Shown one piece after another: positions 45,200 through 57,272 of a stretch of DNA of 64,000 nucleotides. Numbering within the stretch: the first letter of the stretch is position 1; the number at the start of each line of letters is the position of its first letter. The stretch covers positions 37,457,756-37,521,755 of the forward strand of contig NC_081832.1 in assembly GCF_030867095.1 (NCBI RefSeq). Direction: 5' to 3'. Below the pieces are notes generated by a model, which was given only the letters and a program-made list of their open reading frames with translations, made no database searches and had not been told where the DNA came from. The translations under genes were made by a program, and so were the position numbers. The DNA comes from Alligator mississippiensis (Eukaryota; Chordata; Crocodylia; Alligatoridae).

Positions 45200-45345
45200 G
45201 CTGTAGACATTCTGGAGGACTGGGCTGGGATCCAGAATGACCTGAATAGACTGGAGAGATGGTCCAGAGTCGACCAGATGATATTCAACCAGCACTAATA
45301 TGAAGTCCTGCACTTGGGATTAAATAATTACATGGACAAAATAAT
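45200..45345 (+). pseudogene. CR1 LINE RT thumb fragment
   Basis: Decayed sequence around CAGAATGACCTGAATAGACTGGAGA and GAAGTCCTGCACTTGGGA corresponds to the CR1 NDLDRLERW … CKVLHLG segment. Only about 145 bp, no boundaries resolved. Confidence 0.6.
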
Positions 45346-45393
45346 TGTATGCATGGAATAAATTGCATTCACCTCTATTCCTGGTTTGGTGGC

Positions 45394-45660
45394 ATATAAC
45401 AGATGCCAACCGTGACATTCCTCCTGCTGCTCTCCCTTCTGACCTTAACCCAGAGGCTTTCAACAGGTCTACTTTCTATTTTGTACTGCACCTCAGAACA
45501 AATTAGAGCAACACTTCATCCTTTTTTTCCCTGCCTGTCCTTCCTGAATAAGTTGCACCCGTACATGACCATACTCCAGTCATGTGAACAATCTCACCAT
45601 GTCTTTTTTTTTCTATCCTCATTTTCCACTATACGCCCAGGCAATCTGCTGCAAGTAATC
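45394..45660 (-). pseudogene. CR1 LINE 5' (endonuclease region) fragment, antisense
   Basis: Closely resembles 31210-31440 (shared strings CCCTGCCTGTCCTTCCTGAA and CTCCAGTCATGTGA), which lies in the antisense CR1 5' half. It shows that 5' CR1 sequence exists twice in this window. Confidence 0.6.
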
Positions 45661-45743
45661 CTTGTAGTAGTCAGCACAGCTAGAGCTAAAACAGTGAAAG
45701 GCAGGTGGAGAATGTGCTGAGAACAAGAGAATGTAGTTCTATG

Positions 45744-45812
45744 GGTTGGTCTGCCTATGTCTTTACTTGCCTATGTCCTTAGATCAACACAGCTACAGCC
45801 TAAACCCCTATT
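45744..45812 (-). mobile_element. Penelope-like terminal fragment
   Basis: CTATGTCCTTAGATCAACAC is the reverse complement of the segment TGTTGGTCTAAGGACATAG that precedes the foldback at 42857. Short and partial. Confidence 0.5.
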
Positions 45813-45815
45813 CTA

Positions 45816-48754
45816 TGGGTTGGGCATCTTCCCCCAAAATCTTATGTTTGCTTAGTTGTTTCTTATGTCTGCTTCTTATAACAGGAGACATTCCTGACCC
45901 ATCTTTACAGTACATTCCAAATGACCATTACTGTAGTGGGTAGAATTAAGCTGGCAGGACAGGACTGATGTACACCTTGACATTTCTTGTTTTCAGTGGC
46001 TTGTGTATTTGTTGTTGGGAATGGTCCAGGGCAGCACTGGCTAACAATGACTTGTGTTAAGGGCACTTGGAATAAATAGTTACAAGAACCTACAAAATAA
46101 AGCACTTAGCACCATGAAAAAGACCTTTTGTCTTGAATCGACAGAGTACTTTATGAACTTCATGGTCTGAGGCGTATGGGCTTGAAATTTGATATGCACA
46201 TGTTGTGAGCTAAATTTGGGAGCATTTTTAAGGAGCTCCCAATATGCAGACCTCTATAAAATAACAAGGTTTTTATTTCATTTTTCAAAGGGCTCCAAAA
46301 TACACACACATACACAGGTCATTTTCAAAGCAGTGGTACCTTGTTAAGGTTTTGGACAGACTCTAATAGAAATTTAGCATTGCTTTGTCAAAAAGCTACC
46401 AAGATAAAGCCCCTCTCCCAAACCCAAATTATTATACAGCAAATTCACAATAGAGTGACTATAAAGTGGATGGTCTAGAAAACATGGACAGAGGCTCACC
46501 ACTCTGAACATAGTTTTGTCAGTATAGGGCTTGACTATCTCCAGTTATTCAGTCTATGGATTCCCAAAACATAGCCCCACCCCCAAAGTGACCAGGTTTC
46601 TTGAGTGCTCCAGAATCAGGCGTCATGTTCTGTATCTGGGGTGGTGGGGGACAAGAATGGAGGTGCTTAGTGCATGCTAATATCATACAGGACTGAGCCT
46701 GGGGGAAACTTGTGGTTAGGAACCTTTATGAAGAGCTCACAAAGAGTGGCCAAGTACACGACCGTCCTGCTGCCTGTGTTGAGGAAGACTGGGGATGGAT
46801 CTTCCACCTCAGTTTCTAGCAGTTCAGAGCAGTTCCTTGGCTGACAATAGTTTTATGCATGTTGAGAAGGATCTTAATGTGTCAGCAGGAGCTTACCCAT
46901 TTGTCCCCACCTCCTTGATATCTGGCATTGCCTCAAGAAACTGCCTGAATTGCCCATGTGCCCTGGGTACTGACTGGATCAGGTAGTGAGGGGCTCCCAT
47001 TGATCTGTTAGTACACAACCCTATAGCAGCCCTTTCTCCCACAGCTGTCCCCCCTAGTTATGCCCCTATCAGTATTCCCCAGCTTCTCAACAAACAATGG
47101 CAATTAACACACAATACTGAACTCATTGGGGTGTGGTTGATGGTACTTAAAGTTGCCATCTGCTCCTTGAGTCCATTCAGAATATGACAGTTAATTGCCA
47201 AAACTCAGATAAAAATGGCAGACTTCCTAGAAAGTTAAGGTGATGTTTCCATTCAGCACTGCCTGACTCCTGACTTGAATTCTGACCCTGTGGAGATGAT
47301 GTTAGAAACAGGAGATGTAAGAGTACTGCTCCTTAGTCAAAGCTGCCATAGTCTTCCCACGCAAAACCCAAAAGAATATGCCTATTTTTAAAGCTTAGTA
47401 GCCCCCAAGCATGCTGAAGAGTCCTCCATGCTGCTAAGCATACCTTGAGCAGGATCTGCAATCATAGGTCTGTGCTTAGTCCTTATGGCCAGGCACAAAC
47501 CTTGACAGTGGACCTGGACAGTGGTCTCTGTTGACTTTATTCTCACATTGATCCCCTGGCCCTTTGCCACTGGTATCAGAACTTCCTGAATAACATCAGG
47601 CATGGTGCAATTTCCCTGTTACTTAACACTTAACTGTCACTCTCTTGGCTTCTAGTCAAGGCAAAGCCTGAAAGTCAGCCATTTAAAACTGAGTTGCTAC
47701 AGCAGGAAGTTGTGGTTAGAGAGAACACCGTTTACTGCTGAGTCTGTTCAGAATGTCATCAGAGATCTAGCAGAGATCTCTACTTAGGATTTAGGTCATA
47801 GTGGACAAAGAACACAACATGAGCTCTCAGTGCATTGCTGTGGCAAAACACATTGGAGCAATGCTTATTTTTATTATTAATATCTTTAATGCATTATTAT
47901 TAGTAATTAATGATAAAAAGAGTGAGAATATTAAGCATTATCATCCAGTATCTCTATTCCTATAAACTTGCATAAAGTATTAGTTTAGACAAGTGGGAAT
48001 AGGAAGATTACTTTATTCTGTGTGCCCTGTTTGTGAAAGCCCTGCAAGAATATTCCCTCCAGTATGGGTTCCACAATTTTACAAGAATGGTGAAGATTGG
48101 AGAGGGTGCAAGAGAGCTGCAAGTGGTTTGAGAGCTAGATAAATGCCTAGAAGGGAAAGTGTCATCATCTTGCCACTTGAGAGAACCCATCCTGGCATAG
48201 GCTGGTATTCCTGTGATTTGGTCTGATGATGGCCTGTCCACCTTCCTGGGTATCCACATCCCCCTAACCAACATAATGCCTTTCTTTTCTTCTAGACTCT
48301 TTGGTCTCTTCCAAATCAGTGATTTGCAGGGCTTTTCTTTGGTGTCTCTCAGCAAGACTCAAAAAAAACCAGACAAAGACCAGTTTCTGCTTACTCTGGG
48401 CTTGAGCTTTTTTTCATTTATCTTACGTGCTCCCCAGTTCTCCACTCTTCTACAGAGCACCAACCCACAAAGCAACCTTCCTGGCATTTCAATTTTCCAT
48501 AGAAGCTAACTCCCCTCTTGTAGGTCTCCTTCTGCCTTAACCTCAAAGAGTATTTTCTGAGTCTCCCTTTTCCATACATCAGAAGCTGCCTTTCTTTTAC
48601 CTCTTCCCTGGTCCTACCACACCCTCTAGATATGACAAGGTGGGGCTAATACAGCTCTCAGACTCTACTTAACTTTCTTAGTTGGTTGAGAGGTGTCTTG
48701 GCTCATAAAACTTAGAAGAAGAGTTCTGGGTTCTAAAGGTCCTTTTAATAAAGC
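45816..48754. other. Intronic sequence without recognised features
   Basis: About 2.9 kb with no known repeat family or exon. A minus-strand frame at 47388-47603 (71 codons, starts MPDVIQEVLIPV) is the only compositionally protein-like one, but I do not recognise it and see no supporting splice or promoter context. Confidence 0.45.
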
Positions 48755-49030
48755 AGAGAAAGAGAACCAATGGCTGGAGGCTGCCAAAGAAATTCAAATT
48801 AAAAATGGTATGCAGTTTTTTGACATGGAGGGTGATTAACTATTGAAACAAACTCCTAAGAGAATGAGGGAAATCCTGTTTCTTGCTGTCTTCAAATGGA
48901 GACTGGATGCCTTTCTGGAAGATACATTTCCACCAAACATAAGTTATTGGGCTCAGTTTGGGGGGGCAATTTTAATGTCCTATGCTATGCAGCAGGTCAG
49001 TGAGTGATTAACCTTCTGCCTTAAACTGTT
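48755..49030 (+). pseudogene. Ancient CR1 LINE 3' end
   Basis: Diverged but ordered CR1 3' features: CAATGGCTGGAGGCTGCC, AGGGTGATTAACTATTGAAAC, CTGGATGCCTTTCTGGAAGA, TCCTATGCTATGCAGCAGGT. More decayed than the other copies, hence older. Confidence 0.6.
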
Positions 49031-49119
49031 AATCTGAAAACACCAGCACATTAGAATCTGCTAATGGAGAAATAAGAAATAGTACCTGGATGGACTGGGG
49101 CCATGTGCCTTTTCTAGAT

Positions 49120-50890
49120 TTGATCATAGGAAAGAAGGACTGGAAGGGACCTCACAGTTATCTAGTTCAGCCCTCTGCTTAAGGCAGGATCATCCCTCAC
49201 TATGCCATTCCAGCCAAGTATCTGTCTAACCTGCTATTGAAAATTTCCAAGGACGGAGATTCCACAGTTTCTCGAGATAACCTGTTCCAACCCTTGACCA
49301 CCCTCGTAGTCAGAAAGTCCCTCCTATTCTCCAACCTAAATTTCCCCTGCTGCAGCTTGAGGCCATTGCTTCTACTCCTGTCCCCTACAGTCCCAGAGAA
49401 AGGCCTAAGTTCATACCCTGTGTAATCACCCTTCAGGTATCTGAAGACTTTTATCAAATCCCCCCTCAGGCTTCTATTTTTCAGACTAAATAACCCTAAT
49501 GTTTTCAGCCTTTCTTCATAAGACTTGTTTCCCAGGTCTCTAATCATTTTTGTTATTCTGCACTAGACTCTTTCTAGACACTAACTGCCCACATCCTTCT
49601 CGAAGTGTGAGGCCCAAAACTGGATACAGCGCTCCAGCTGAGACTTCACTAGTGCTGAATAGAGTGGAATCACTTCCCTTGATTTTCAAGTGATACCCCT
49701 GTTAAAACTCAATATACTCTTGGCCTTTTTTGCAACAAGAGGATACTGTTGGCTCATATGTAGCTATGGTCCATTGTAACCCCCAGGTCCTTCTCTGAAG
49801 TAGCCAGTACCCCAATCTGTATTTGTACATGCATTTATTTCACCCCAAGTGCAGCACTTTGCACTTGATCTTGCTGAATCTTATCTGAATTGCCAGTCTA
49901 TATACTGTATTTACTTGAATCCAAGGCAATTTTGAATTTAAGATGACCCTGCCAATAATTAGATTCTATACATGGACAATCATAAGTTTGTTATAATTTG
50001 CCATGTATAGAATCTAATTAATAGAAGGTGGTTGTAAATTCACTGCCCCCACCCCCCTGCAGTGGCGGGCAAAGCAGCAAGGGGGGAAGGGGGCAAAGGG
50101 CCAGATCCCCACCCCTTGCTCCACTGCCCTTGTCCCCCCTTGTTGCCTGCTCCTCTGTGCCTATGCCTGTCCCTTGCTGCCTGCCCCTTGCTCCTCATTC
50201 CTGTGCCTACCCCACACCGTCTACCCTCCTCCATGCTTGTGCTTGACCCCTGCTGCCTATTCCCTCTCGTGGGGGAAAGGAGACAGGCACTCTCTGCCCC
50301 ACTTTACCTTCTGCTTGTCCAGGGCAGTCAGCCCTGACACAACCGTCACCCAGCTCCACCATGGAAAAGTGGCAGCAACTCCTAGCTAGACCAGCTTGGG
50401 CCTGGAGGGATGGAAACTGGAGCAAAAGGTAAGGGAGGGTGTGTGTGTCAGGGGGGGTGCAGGGGTAAAGAGGCAGAAGCACTGGGGCAAGAGGTGAGGA
50501 GATAGGCTGCAGGCTTCCCTGCACTTTCCCTAGCTATGTGCCCGCTTCCCTGCCAAATGATCCATCCTGGCCATAGCAGGTAGCAGCTCAGCTTTGGCTT
50601 TGGCCTTGCTTGCCCTGGCCTGGTACTCAAATCCAATCCAAGACATCTCCCCCCCCCCCCCCCCCAATGCTGATTGGGGGGAAAAATTGTCTTGGATTCA
50701 AGTAAATATGGTAGGTCATTCTGGATCTTAGCCTTATTTCCTGGAGTATCTGCAACCCGACCCAATTTGGTGTCATCCACAAATTTGCTAAGTGTGCACT
50801 TGATCCCATCATCCAGATCATCACTGAAGATATTAAACAATAGCAGATGCAAGACAGAGCCCTGGAGAACCTCACTGAATCTCTGTACTG
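49120..50890 (-). pseudogene. CR1 LINE, antisense, RT to 3' end, split by a mariner-like element
   Basis: The minus-strand frame 49200-49547 encodes the C-terminal CR1 block (SYEERLKTLGLFSLKNRSLR … WNRLSRETVESPSLEIFNSR). The 3' UTR lies left of it (GGGACCTCACAGTTATCTAG). Further right come the LVRPQL- and LHLG-equivalents (49570-49870) and, beyond the insertion at 49905-50711, FVDDTKLGRVADTP and DDLDDGIKCTLSKF (50720-50880). The catalytic box here is F-V-D-D. A different CR1 subfamily from the copies at 6262 and 15781. Confidence 0.8.
49905..50711. mobile_element. Mariner-like non-autonomous DNA transposon, 807 bp
   Basis: About 30-bp terminal inverted repeats, CTGTATTTACTTGAATCCAA on the left and CCATATTTACTTGAATCCAA inverted on the right, each bordered by TA (49903-49904 and 50712-50713). 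It interrupts CR1 homology, which resumes on the far side. Inside is a perfect 20-bp stem (49956-49975 and 50001-50020, TAATTAGATTCTATACATGG) and a GC-rich core with a C-run. No transposase. Confidence 0.75.
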
Positions 50891-51629
50891 GACAGCTGAA
50901 ACAGTGATGGCTGCAAATTTTTGGTAATTTCATTAACTGCTTTACAGATGTCATTTTGGGGTCTGTCATTATAATGCAATCTGTTTAGCATCCAGATCTA
51001 TTTGGAGGTGAGAACTGACCCTACTCACTTGCAGTTTCATGGCACAACTTTCATTCCAAGGATTTGGGGATATTAGGAAAGTGTCACTTGATTTCCCTGT
51101 TTTCAATTCTTATTTCAGGTGCAAGGCAGATTGGGAAATCAGGAGGCTGAATTGATTCAGCATTTCTTTATCAATCTACTGTGCTAAAAGTTCACTGCCA
51201 GCTGGAAGGGGAAATGGGACCTTAGCAATCAGTACTCCAGCTCTGGGAGCCTGCATGTATTGCTTCCTTTCACAGGGACCCTACTTTATCCAGGATGGGA
51301 TTTTGCAGCCAGGAAGTGATGAGGGAATGTGATTCTATGAAATGGTTTGCTGAAAAGAAATAAATAGAAAACGGGCTTTTCTTGAGGCTTAAAGCATTCA
51401 TATCTGCAGAGACCCTGCCAGCAACAGCAGCACCAGCAGGTAGCGGGCACTTGGGATGCTTGTGCTTTTTGATCTTCAGCTGGAAAGAAAGGGTTGTTAT
51501 GATGATAGATTAAAAGGTTTATGGTTAGGATGAACATGTCACAGTTGGACTGGAACAGTCCTGGAATTCATAAGCTGATTCATTTCACCAATTCATAGCT
51601 GATTGGTGACAATTGAAGCAGAAGTCCTA
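50891..51629. other. Intronic sequence, mostly unassigned
   Basis: About 51410-51470 contains CAGCACCAGCAGGTAGCGGG and GCACTTGGGATGCTTGTG, resembling 54690-54735 in the hAT element at 54241, so a fragment of that family may be present. Nothing else recognised. Confidence 0.4.
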
Positions 51630-52310
51630 GATTGGCTGGGGCAGGGGAAAGTGCTGCTGTGAGCAGGTTGCTCACAGGTGTGAGTGTGTGTGTGTGTGTG
51701 TGTGGGCTGCTCACGGGTGTGTGGGTGTGTGTGTGGCATCCCTGGGCAGGGGCGGGGTGGCTCAGACCCCTGCCCTGAGGGAAGCAGGGGTCCCTCCCAC
51801 CCATCTGGCTGCTGGTGGGGTCCTGTGTTTGGGGGTGCGGATTCAGACTCCACCTTGGCCAGGTGGCTGCAACAGAAGCAGCAGCAGCCACAGTAGCAAC
51901 AGGCCACCCAGCTGCAGCCTCTGCTGTGCCAGGTGCTTGCGTGCATTACCCATGCAGGTGGATGCAGGGGGCAGTGGAGCTGTGTTCTTGGTCATGCTGG
52001 CTCTGAAGGTGCTGTGCACCTGGGTCTGCACAGAGCTTAGTACCCCCTTGAGTGCCAGTCTGTGCTTCCTACCAGGCGCTGCAGCCAGGAGCCAAGGGGG
52101 TGAAAGGGTACATGCCCTGGCTCAGGGAGGAATTGCAGGGGCGTGGGGTGCATCTTGGCAGTAGCATGGTGCACCAGGCAGGTGGGCATGCAGGCCCTAC
52201 TGCTACCCATCTGCCTGGTGTACCATGCAGCTCTGCCTCTGCCTGCAGCAGTGCCTCTGACTTAGGAGAGCAGGGTGTGGGAAGAGGGGTCAGTATTGCA
52301 GATTGCCCAT
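51630..52310. repeat. GC-rich segment with (TG)n microsatellite
   Basis: A GTGTGTGTGTGTGTGTG run at 51684-51704, then a second GTGTGTGG-rich run to 51735. The rest is GC-rich with CAG-rich patches, compositionally like the cores of the hAT/foldback elements. No termini found. Confidence 0.5.
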
Positions 52311-52439
52311 AGTCCCATATAGTTACCCTATTTATGGTGTACTACTACTGACTCATGAATGAATCAAGTATATCAGTGATGAAGAACCTAATAGTTCTTA
52401 TCCATTTCTGTGGACACAACTGTGCGTTATTTTCTACGG

Positions 52440-52945
52440 CAGGGATATCAAACTTGGCCTGCAGGCTGGATCTGGCTTGTGGAACTACTCCACGCAGCCC
52501 AGTGGACTACTGGTGGGTTAAGGGAATTTGGGGGCGTGACTAATAGTGAGTATCACGGACCACAGAATGCAGGGCCTGAGAGCCCCCACTGGATATGGCC
52601 TTATGTGGCAGATGGGCAAGCAAGGGCTGCATTGACACAACCCTGCTTGCTTTATAGCTGCTTGCTTGACCTGTGGTTGCTTGACTTCACAAAGTCCACC
52701 ACTGCTACTGTTATTACCGTTATAGCTGCTGCCACCACTGTCACTGCTGCTGTTGCCTTCACTGTTCTCGTAACCACAATTGTCTCTGTCACTACCTCAG
52801 CTGCCATTGCTGCTGCTACTACTACAGCCACTGTTGCCACTGCCTCCACTGCCACTGATGCTACTGCAGTTTTCCCTATAGATCTGGCCTGTGAGGAGGC
52901 CTGCTGTCTGGATCTGCCCAAGATGGGTTGAGTTTGATGCCCCTG
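52440..52945. mobile_element. hAT element with internal triplet-rich tract, 506 bp
   Basis: Termini CAGGGATATCAAACTTGGCC and, inverted, CAGGGGCATCAAACTCAACC. Flanking 8-mers TTCTACGG (52432-52439) and CCCTACAG (52946-52953) match at five positions with transitions elsewhere. The inside at about 52693-52866 is a degenerate ACT/GCT triplet tract that gives a Thr/Ala/Val frame on both strands. This frame is low-complexity, not a gene. Confidence 0.6.
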
Positions 52946-54232
52946 CCCTACAGCAATTTTTCTGCTGCTTTGTCAAGTCTAATTTTAATTATGCCAAGGA
53001 AGGAGAAGGGGTCCATCAGTCAGTCTCTTAGGGACCTAGTTCCCCTGCTCCATGTCTATTACTTTTAGACACACAGTATGTTTATACCAGTGTAACTTAC
53101 GTCAGTTTGTACACTGATAGAAGTTCCACCTGGACCCAGAGAGGACAGACAAGCACCTGTCATGTTAGGTAACTATTACAGCACCTTATCAGTAGGCAGT
53201 AGAACAAATAACTACCAAGAGGATAAGCTGTAGACAGACAACACCTACTCTGGTGTACCCTGCCTCTGCTTTTCCTTTTTCCCCCTCCTCTGCAAAGGTG
53301 TGCTGTGATAAGGGGAGGAGTGGGAATCAGACTGACCTGCCATGCATGAAGAGAAGAAAGGGAACAGGTCTCTTGCTTCTCAGGGTGGAAGGAGGAAGTG
53401 AAATTGTGCTGAGTTGAAGAGCTGTTTCTGCTGCCTCTCCCTCTTTGACTGTTTTAAGCCATCTCTGGCTCATGAAGGGAGGGAGGGAGCACTGCTCTGA
53501 CTTGGGCAATATTCCACCATTGCCATCATGGTCCCAGGCATTGGCATTTGTAGGGAAAACCTCTTGATTATTTATTTATTAGATGTATATACTGCCTTTC
53601 CCCAAAAGCCTCAGGGTGGCTTATAATCAAAGAGAAACAGAAATAGAGAAACATACAATAAAACAATAAATAAAATAAAATAATAAAATATTAAAATAAG
53701 AACAGAAAAACTTCCCCCTGCCCCAAAGGAAAAAAAAAGACAAACCAAACCAAATTGAAAAACAATCCACTCCAGCCCACTTACTCCTCTCCTGCCTCTA
53801 ACCAAGGAAAGTGGCCCCCTTACCCCTGCCTAACACAACCTCACCCCCCAACCCACATTCATCACCCCCATAAAAGTAAACAACAAACCCCACATTTCCT
53901 TCCATCTCTACCTACTTCTACTCCCCTCCTCACATACAGGTGAGTCCTTTCCACCCCATTAGCTAGATCCAAACTGTTCCAAACTAGATCCATTAGCTAG
54001 TTTGGCATGATATATAAAAGGGACCTGACATAGGTATTGTTTGCCCTCACATTACTTCAGTGCTCAAGCAATATTTGGGATCAGACAGTCTCTCCTATAG
54101 TGATAGGCATAAGGGGAACTCAACCCCTTCAGTTTATTGAAGGGAAGGTTAGGGGTGCTTAATTGCAAACTAGCTTTGTTACACGGTAAATTTGGTCAGC
54201 TCCTGGAATTCTTAACCACTGGATTGTCTGTA
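52946..54232. other. Intronic sequence with an A-rich tract
   Basis: A segment at 53563-53640 (TTATTTATTAGATGTATATACTGCC) resembles a repeat widespread in reptile genomes but I cannot name it. 53645-53705 is an AATAAAA-type low-complexity run. No exon seen. Confidence 0.4.
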
Positions 54233-54240
54233 TGTTAACA

Positions 54241-55777
54241 CAGGGGTGGGCAAAACATGGCCCATGGGCCAGATCCGGCCCACCAGGCAATTTCATCTAG
54301 CCTGCAGGCGCTCACCAACTAATTGTACACCACCCAGCCCTCAGACCTTGCTCTCACCCTTGTGGGCAGAAGGGCCCAGCCCAGCTTGCCCACAGCTTTG
54401 GAGCAGGCTGCTGCTGCCAGCGCTGCAGCTGCAAGGGGACCTGCTCAGCTTCCCCAGCATCTCACTTGCTCTGGTCAGCAGGTAGGGAAGCAGCAGGGGC
54501 AGGGAGAAGGGGAGGGAGCTACAGCTGGGCAGGAGTGTAGAGTGTGGGGCTGGGGTTGGTGGCAGCATGGAGACTGCACCCAGGGGGGCAGTGGGAATGT
54601 GGAGCTCGGGTGGGCAGGGTGTGGGTGTGAGGGAGAGTTGGGGGGTGTTGGGACCCTCCACACACTCCCTTTATGTGTGCCACAGTCCCTGCTGGCAGCA
54701 GCACCAGCAGATGGTGGGCACTTGGGGTGCTTGTGCCCTGTGAAGGCGCTGCCACCTGGTGTCGCACAGCTCCTGCCAGTGCTGCATGTGGTGCCAAGGA
54801 CCGCAGCAAGGCTGGCGTGCCTCTATCATGTGTGGCTCCAGGGGAAACCCTGCACGATGGAGCAAGCTGCCTTCCCCACCCCCTGGTGTGCAAGTCCCAG
54901 GACTCCACCAGAAGTGGAGGGGAGCCCCACACATTGCTTCCTACTAGAGTCCTGGGACCTGCATGGCAGGGAGCAGTAAAGACAGCCGGCTCCATCGTGT
55001 GGGGCTTCCCCTGGTGGCGCGGAGCTGCGCATGCACCGCATGGAGCCATGTGTGATAGAGGCCAGCCAGCCTAGCTGTACTCCTCGGCATCACGTGCAGC
55101 ACTGGCCCAAGCCACACACCACCAGGCAGCAGTGCCTGCACGGGGCATGAGCACCCTGAGAGCCTGCCACCTGCTGGTGCTGCTGCCACCAGTGGCAGGG
55201 GCTGTGCACCATGGGGGGAGTGTGTGGGGGCCCCCTAGATCCCCTAGCCTTCTCCACACTCCACAAATGCCACACACCCACACCCTTCCCCGACAACCCC
55301 CCCACATATACACACCCAACATACCCTATTGCACCCCCAGCCACACCTCATCACAAGCCCCCCACACCTCACCATACACACATCCCCACCCCCAACCACA
55401 CTGCACACCCCCCAAACTTAATATACAAGAGTAAGACTTTATTTTTTAGTTATTATGCAATCACTTCTTTATACAGTACACAAACACAAATCATGGCGAA
55501 ACTATTCTTTGTAATAAATTATATTATAATAGGTCTTTGACTTTTAGTATATGATTTAGTTTTTTTCTGCTTCCAAGATGGCAACCCTCCCTTCCAAAAG
55601 GAGTACTTCTGGGGCAAAGGGAGGGACTTCTGGTGACAAAGGTCAGGGGTTAGGGACAGGACTTTGGGTCCCAAAATGGTGACCAGGGGGCAGGGCTCCT
55701 GTCAAACTGCTATCTTTGCGGTGCTTGACAGCTCACCAAAACTCATTAAGTGGCCCTCCAATCAAAATAATTGCCCG
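54241..55777 (+). mobile_element. hAT element with large internal palindrome, 1.5 kb
   Basis: The left terminus CAGGGGTGGGCAAAACATGG matches the element at 25583. The right terminus is worn (…AATAATTGCCCG, with the last bases lost). Flanking 8-mers TGTTAACA (54233-54240) and CATTAACA (55778-55785) agree at six positions. The core is a foldback centred about 54945: arms 54690-54940 and 54950-55200 encode similar strings on opposite strands (for example CPVKALPPGVAQLLPVLHVV on + and CPVQALLPGGVWLGPVLHVM on -). A CA-rich low-complexity tract follows (55255-55420). No transposase. Confidence 0.7.
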
Positions 55778-56274
55778 CATTAACACCTGAAACTGGTTTT
55801 AAGCATTTGTTATGTGGTTCAAAGGGCAGGATTATATCTGATCTGTGCGACTGAGTTAGGGTTACACTAAAGTGGGGCCACCCTAGGCTACAACTTAGTG
55901 TAAGCACCTTACCTGTTCCCCCTCCCTTTCCCCACACTGGCCCAGATCGGGGCTAGTGCCTCCCCAGCACCCCACATCCCTGCTCACTGCCCCTCTCCTT
56001 TGCATCCTCTGTTTACTTGCAGCTGTGGCACTCCATCCCCTGGAGAGCTGGCAGAGAAGGGTTAAATTGCTTGCACTGCTCCTGCTGCTGCTGCTGCTAG
56101 CTAAGTGTACAGGTTAACCCTTGCCTACCTGCTTCCTGGGACAAACAACAATGCAGGAAGTCACAAGTAAGTAATGCCCCGGGGGCAGGGGAGAACCCTG
56201 AGGGAAGCAGAGGCAGGAACCCCGGGGAACAGGGGGGAAGCCCTGAGTGTGGGGAGGTCCTTTGATTATTCGTA
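55778..56274. other. Intronic sequence, unassigned
   Basis: Contains a short (CTG)n run near 56082-56100 and an inverted TTACACTAA/TTAGTGTAA pair (55862, 55897). No exon seen. Confidence 0.4.
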
Positions 56275-56945
56275 AATATGTGACGAACAGAAATCTGAAG
56301 AGAAGATTCAATCTAGTAGAAAAAAAAATCATAGTAAAACCCAGTGGCTGGAAGTTAAAATAGACATTCAGACTAGAAATAAAGCATGGATTTTTAACAT
56401 TGAGAGTTATTAGCCACAGAAACACCTTCCAAAGACAATGATGAATTCTCCATCGTTGGAAATATTAACATATGGACTGTATTTAAAAAAAATGAAAGAT
56501 ATACTATAGTTTAAAGCAAGAATTAAGCTGTGGAAATTCAGGGCATTTTTTTACACATTTAAGTGCTGCAGCGCCAGGTGCTTTGAAAAGCACCTGGCAC
56601 TGCAACACTTACAGTTGTATAAGCAGCAAATGTGCATCAATGCTGAGAAAATGGCGGCAGTGAACTTTTCAACTAAAGCACATCAGAGGTGCTTTAGTTC
56701 AAAAGCGCACCACCACCATTTTTTGCACGCTCATGTGCATTTTGCCACTTATGCAACTGCATGTGGCGCAGCACAGTTTGCCTCAGCTCCTGTGCGAAGC
56801 AGACTCAATTAATTGAGTCTGCTCAGAAGTGGCTGATCTCCGGCACATTGTGGGACAGAAAACTATATGTATAAATGCCCTCAGTGGCCTGGTTAGGCCA
56901 AATGCTCACAGTGATCTGTCTCTTCTAACCTTGGAATCGATGAAT
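56275..56945 (+). pseudogene. Ancient CR1 LINE 3' end split by a Harbinger MITE
   Basis: 56280-56540 carries worn CR1 3' features (CAGTGGCTGGAAGTTAAA, TTGAGAGTTATTAGCCACAG, TCTCCATCGTTGGAAATATT). 56881-56945 continues with GTGATCTGTCTCTTCTAACC and the terminal TTGGAATCGATGAATC. The two halves join once the MITE and one TCA are removed. Confidence 0.6.
56541..56880. mobile_element. PIF/Harbinger-type MITE, 340 bp
   Basis: Termini GGGCATTTTTTTACACAT and, inverted, GGGCATTTATACATATAG, with a perfect 3-bp duplication TCA (56538-56540 and 56881-56883). A perfect 26-bp palindrome spans 56798-56823 (AGCAGACTCAATT and its complement), shared with the MITE at 30287-30583. A second hairpin AGGTGCTTT-GA-AAAGCACCT is at 56577-56596. 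Confidence 0.7.
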
Positions 56946-57231
56946 CTCCTAATGTATTTATCTTTACACTCTTCCAATAGAGTGCTAATATCCCCATTTT
57001 GCAGATGGGGAACTGAAACTAAGGGAGAATAAGGTCCAGATCTCATTATGCCTACTAGATGTCTAAGGCTATGCAACCACTTGACCAAAAATAAGTGTCT
57101 CAACTCAGGAGAGCAATCTGTTTCCACTTGGGGATCCCAGTCTTTCAGTGAGCAGCCTAGTAGTTCACCTCCAGAGCATGAAAGCACTGAACAGGGAGTT
57201 GCCTACAAGTAGCCAATAGGGAATGCTTAGT
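56946..57231. other. Intronic sequence, unassigned
   Basis: No exon or classified repeat recognised. Confidence 0.4.
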
Positions 57232-57272
57232 GTTGGGAATGCCCCTGCTTTCAGCAGGGGGTTGGACTAGAT

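Noticed and set aside
47388-47603. 71-codon minus-strand frame with ordinary protein composition
   Set aside because: No recognised family, splice sites, promoter or conservation evidence; kept only as a note in the intron description.
52410-52931. 173-codon frame with Thr/Ala-rich part
   Set aside because: Low-complexity triplet tract within a hAT element; present on both strands.
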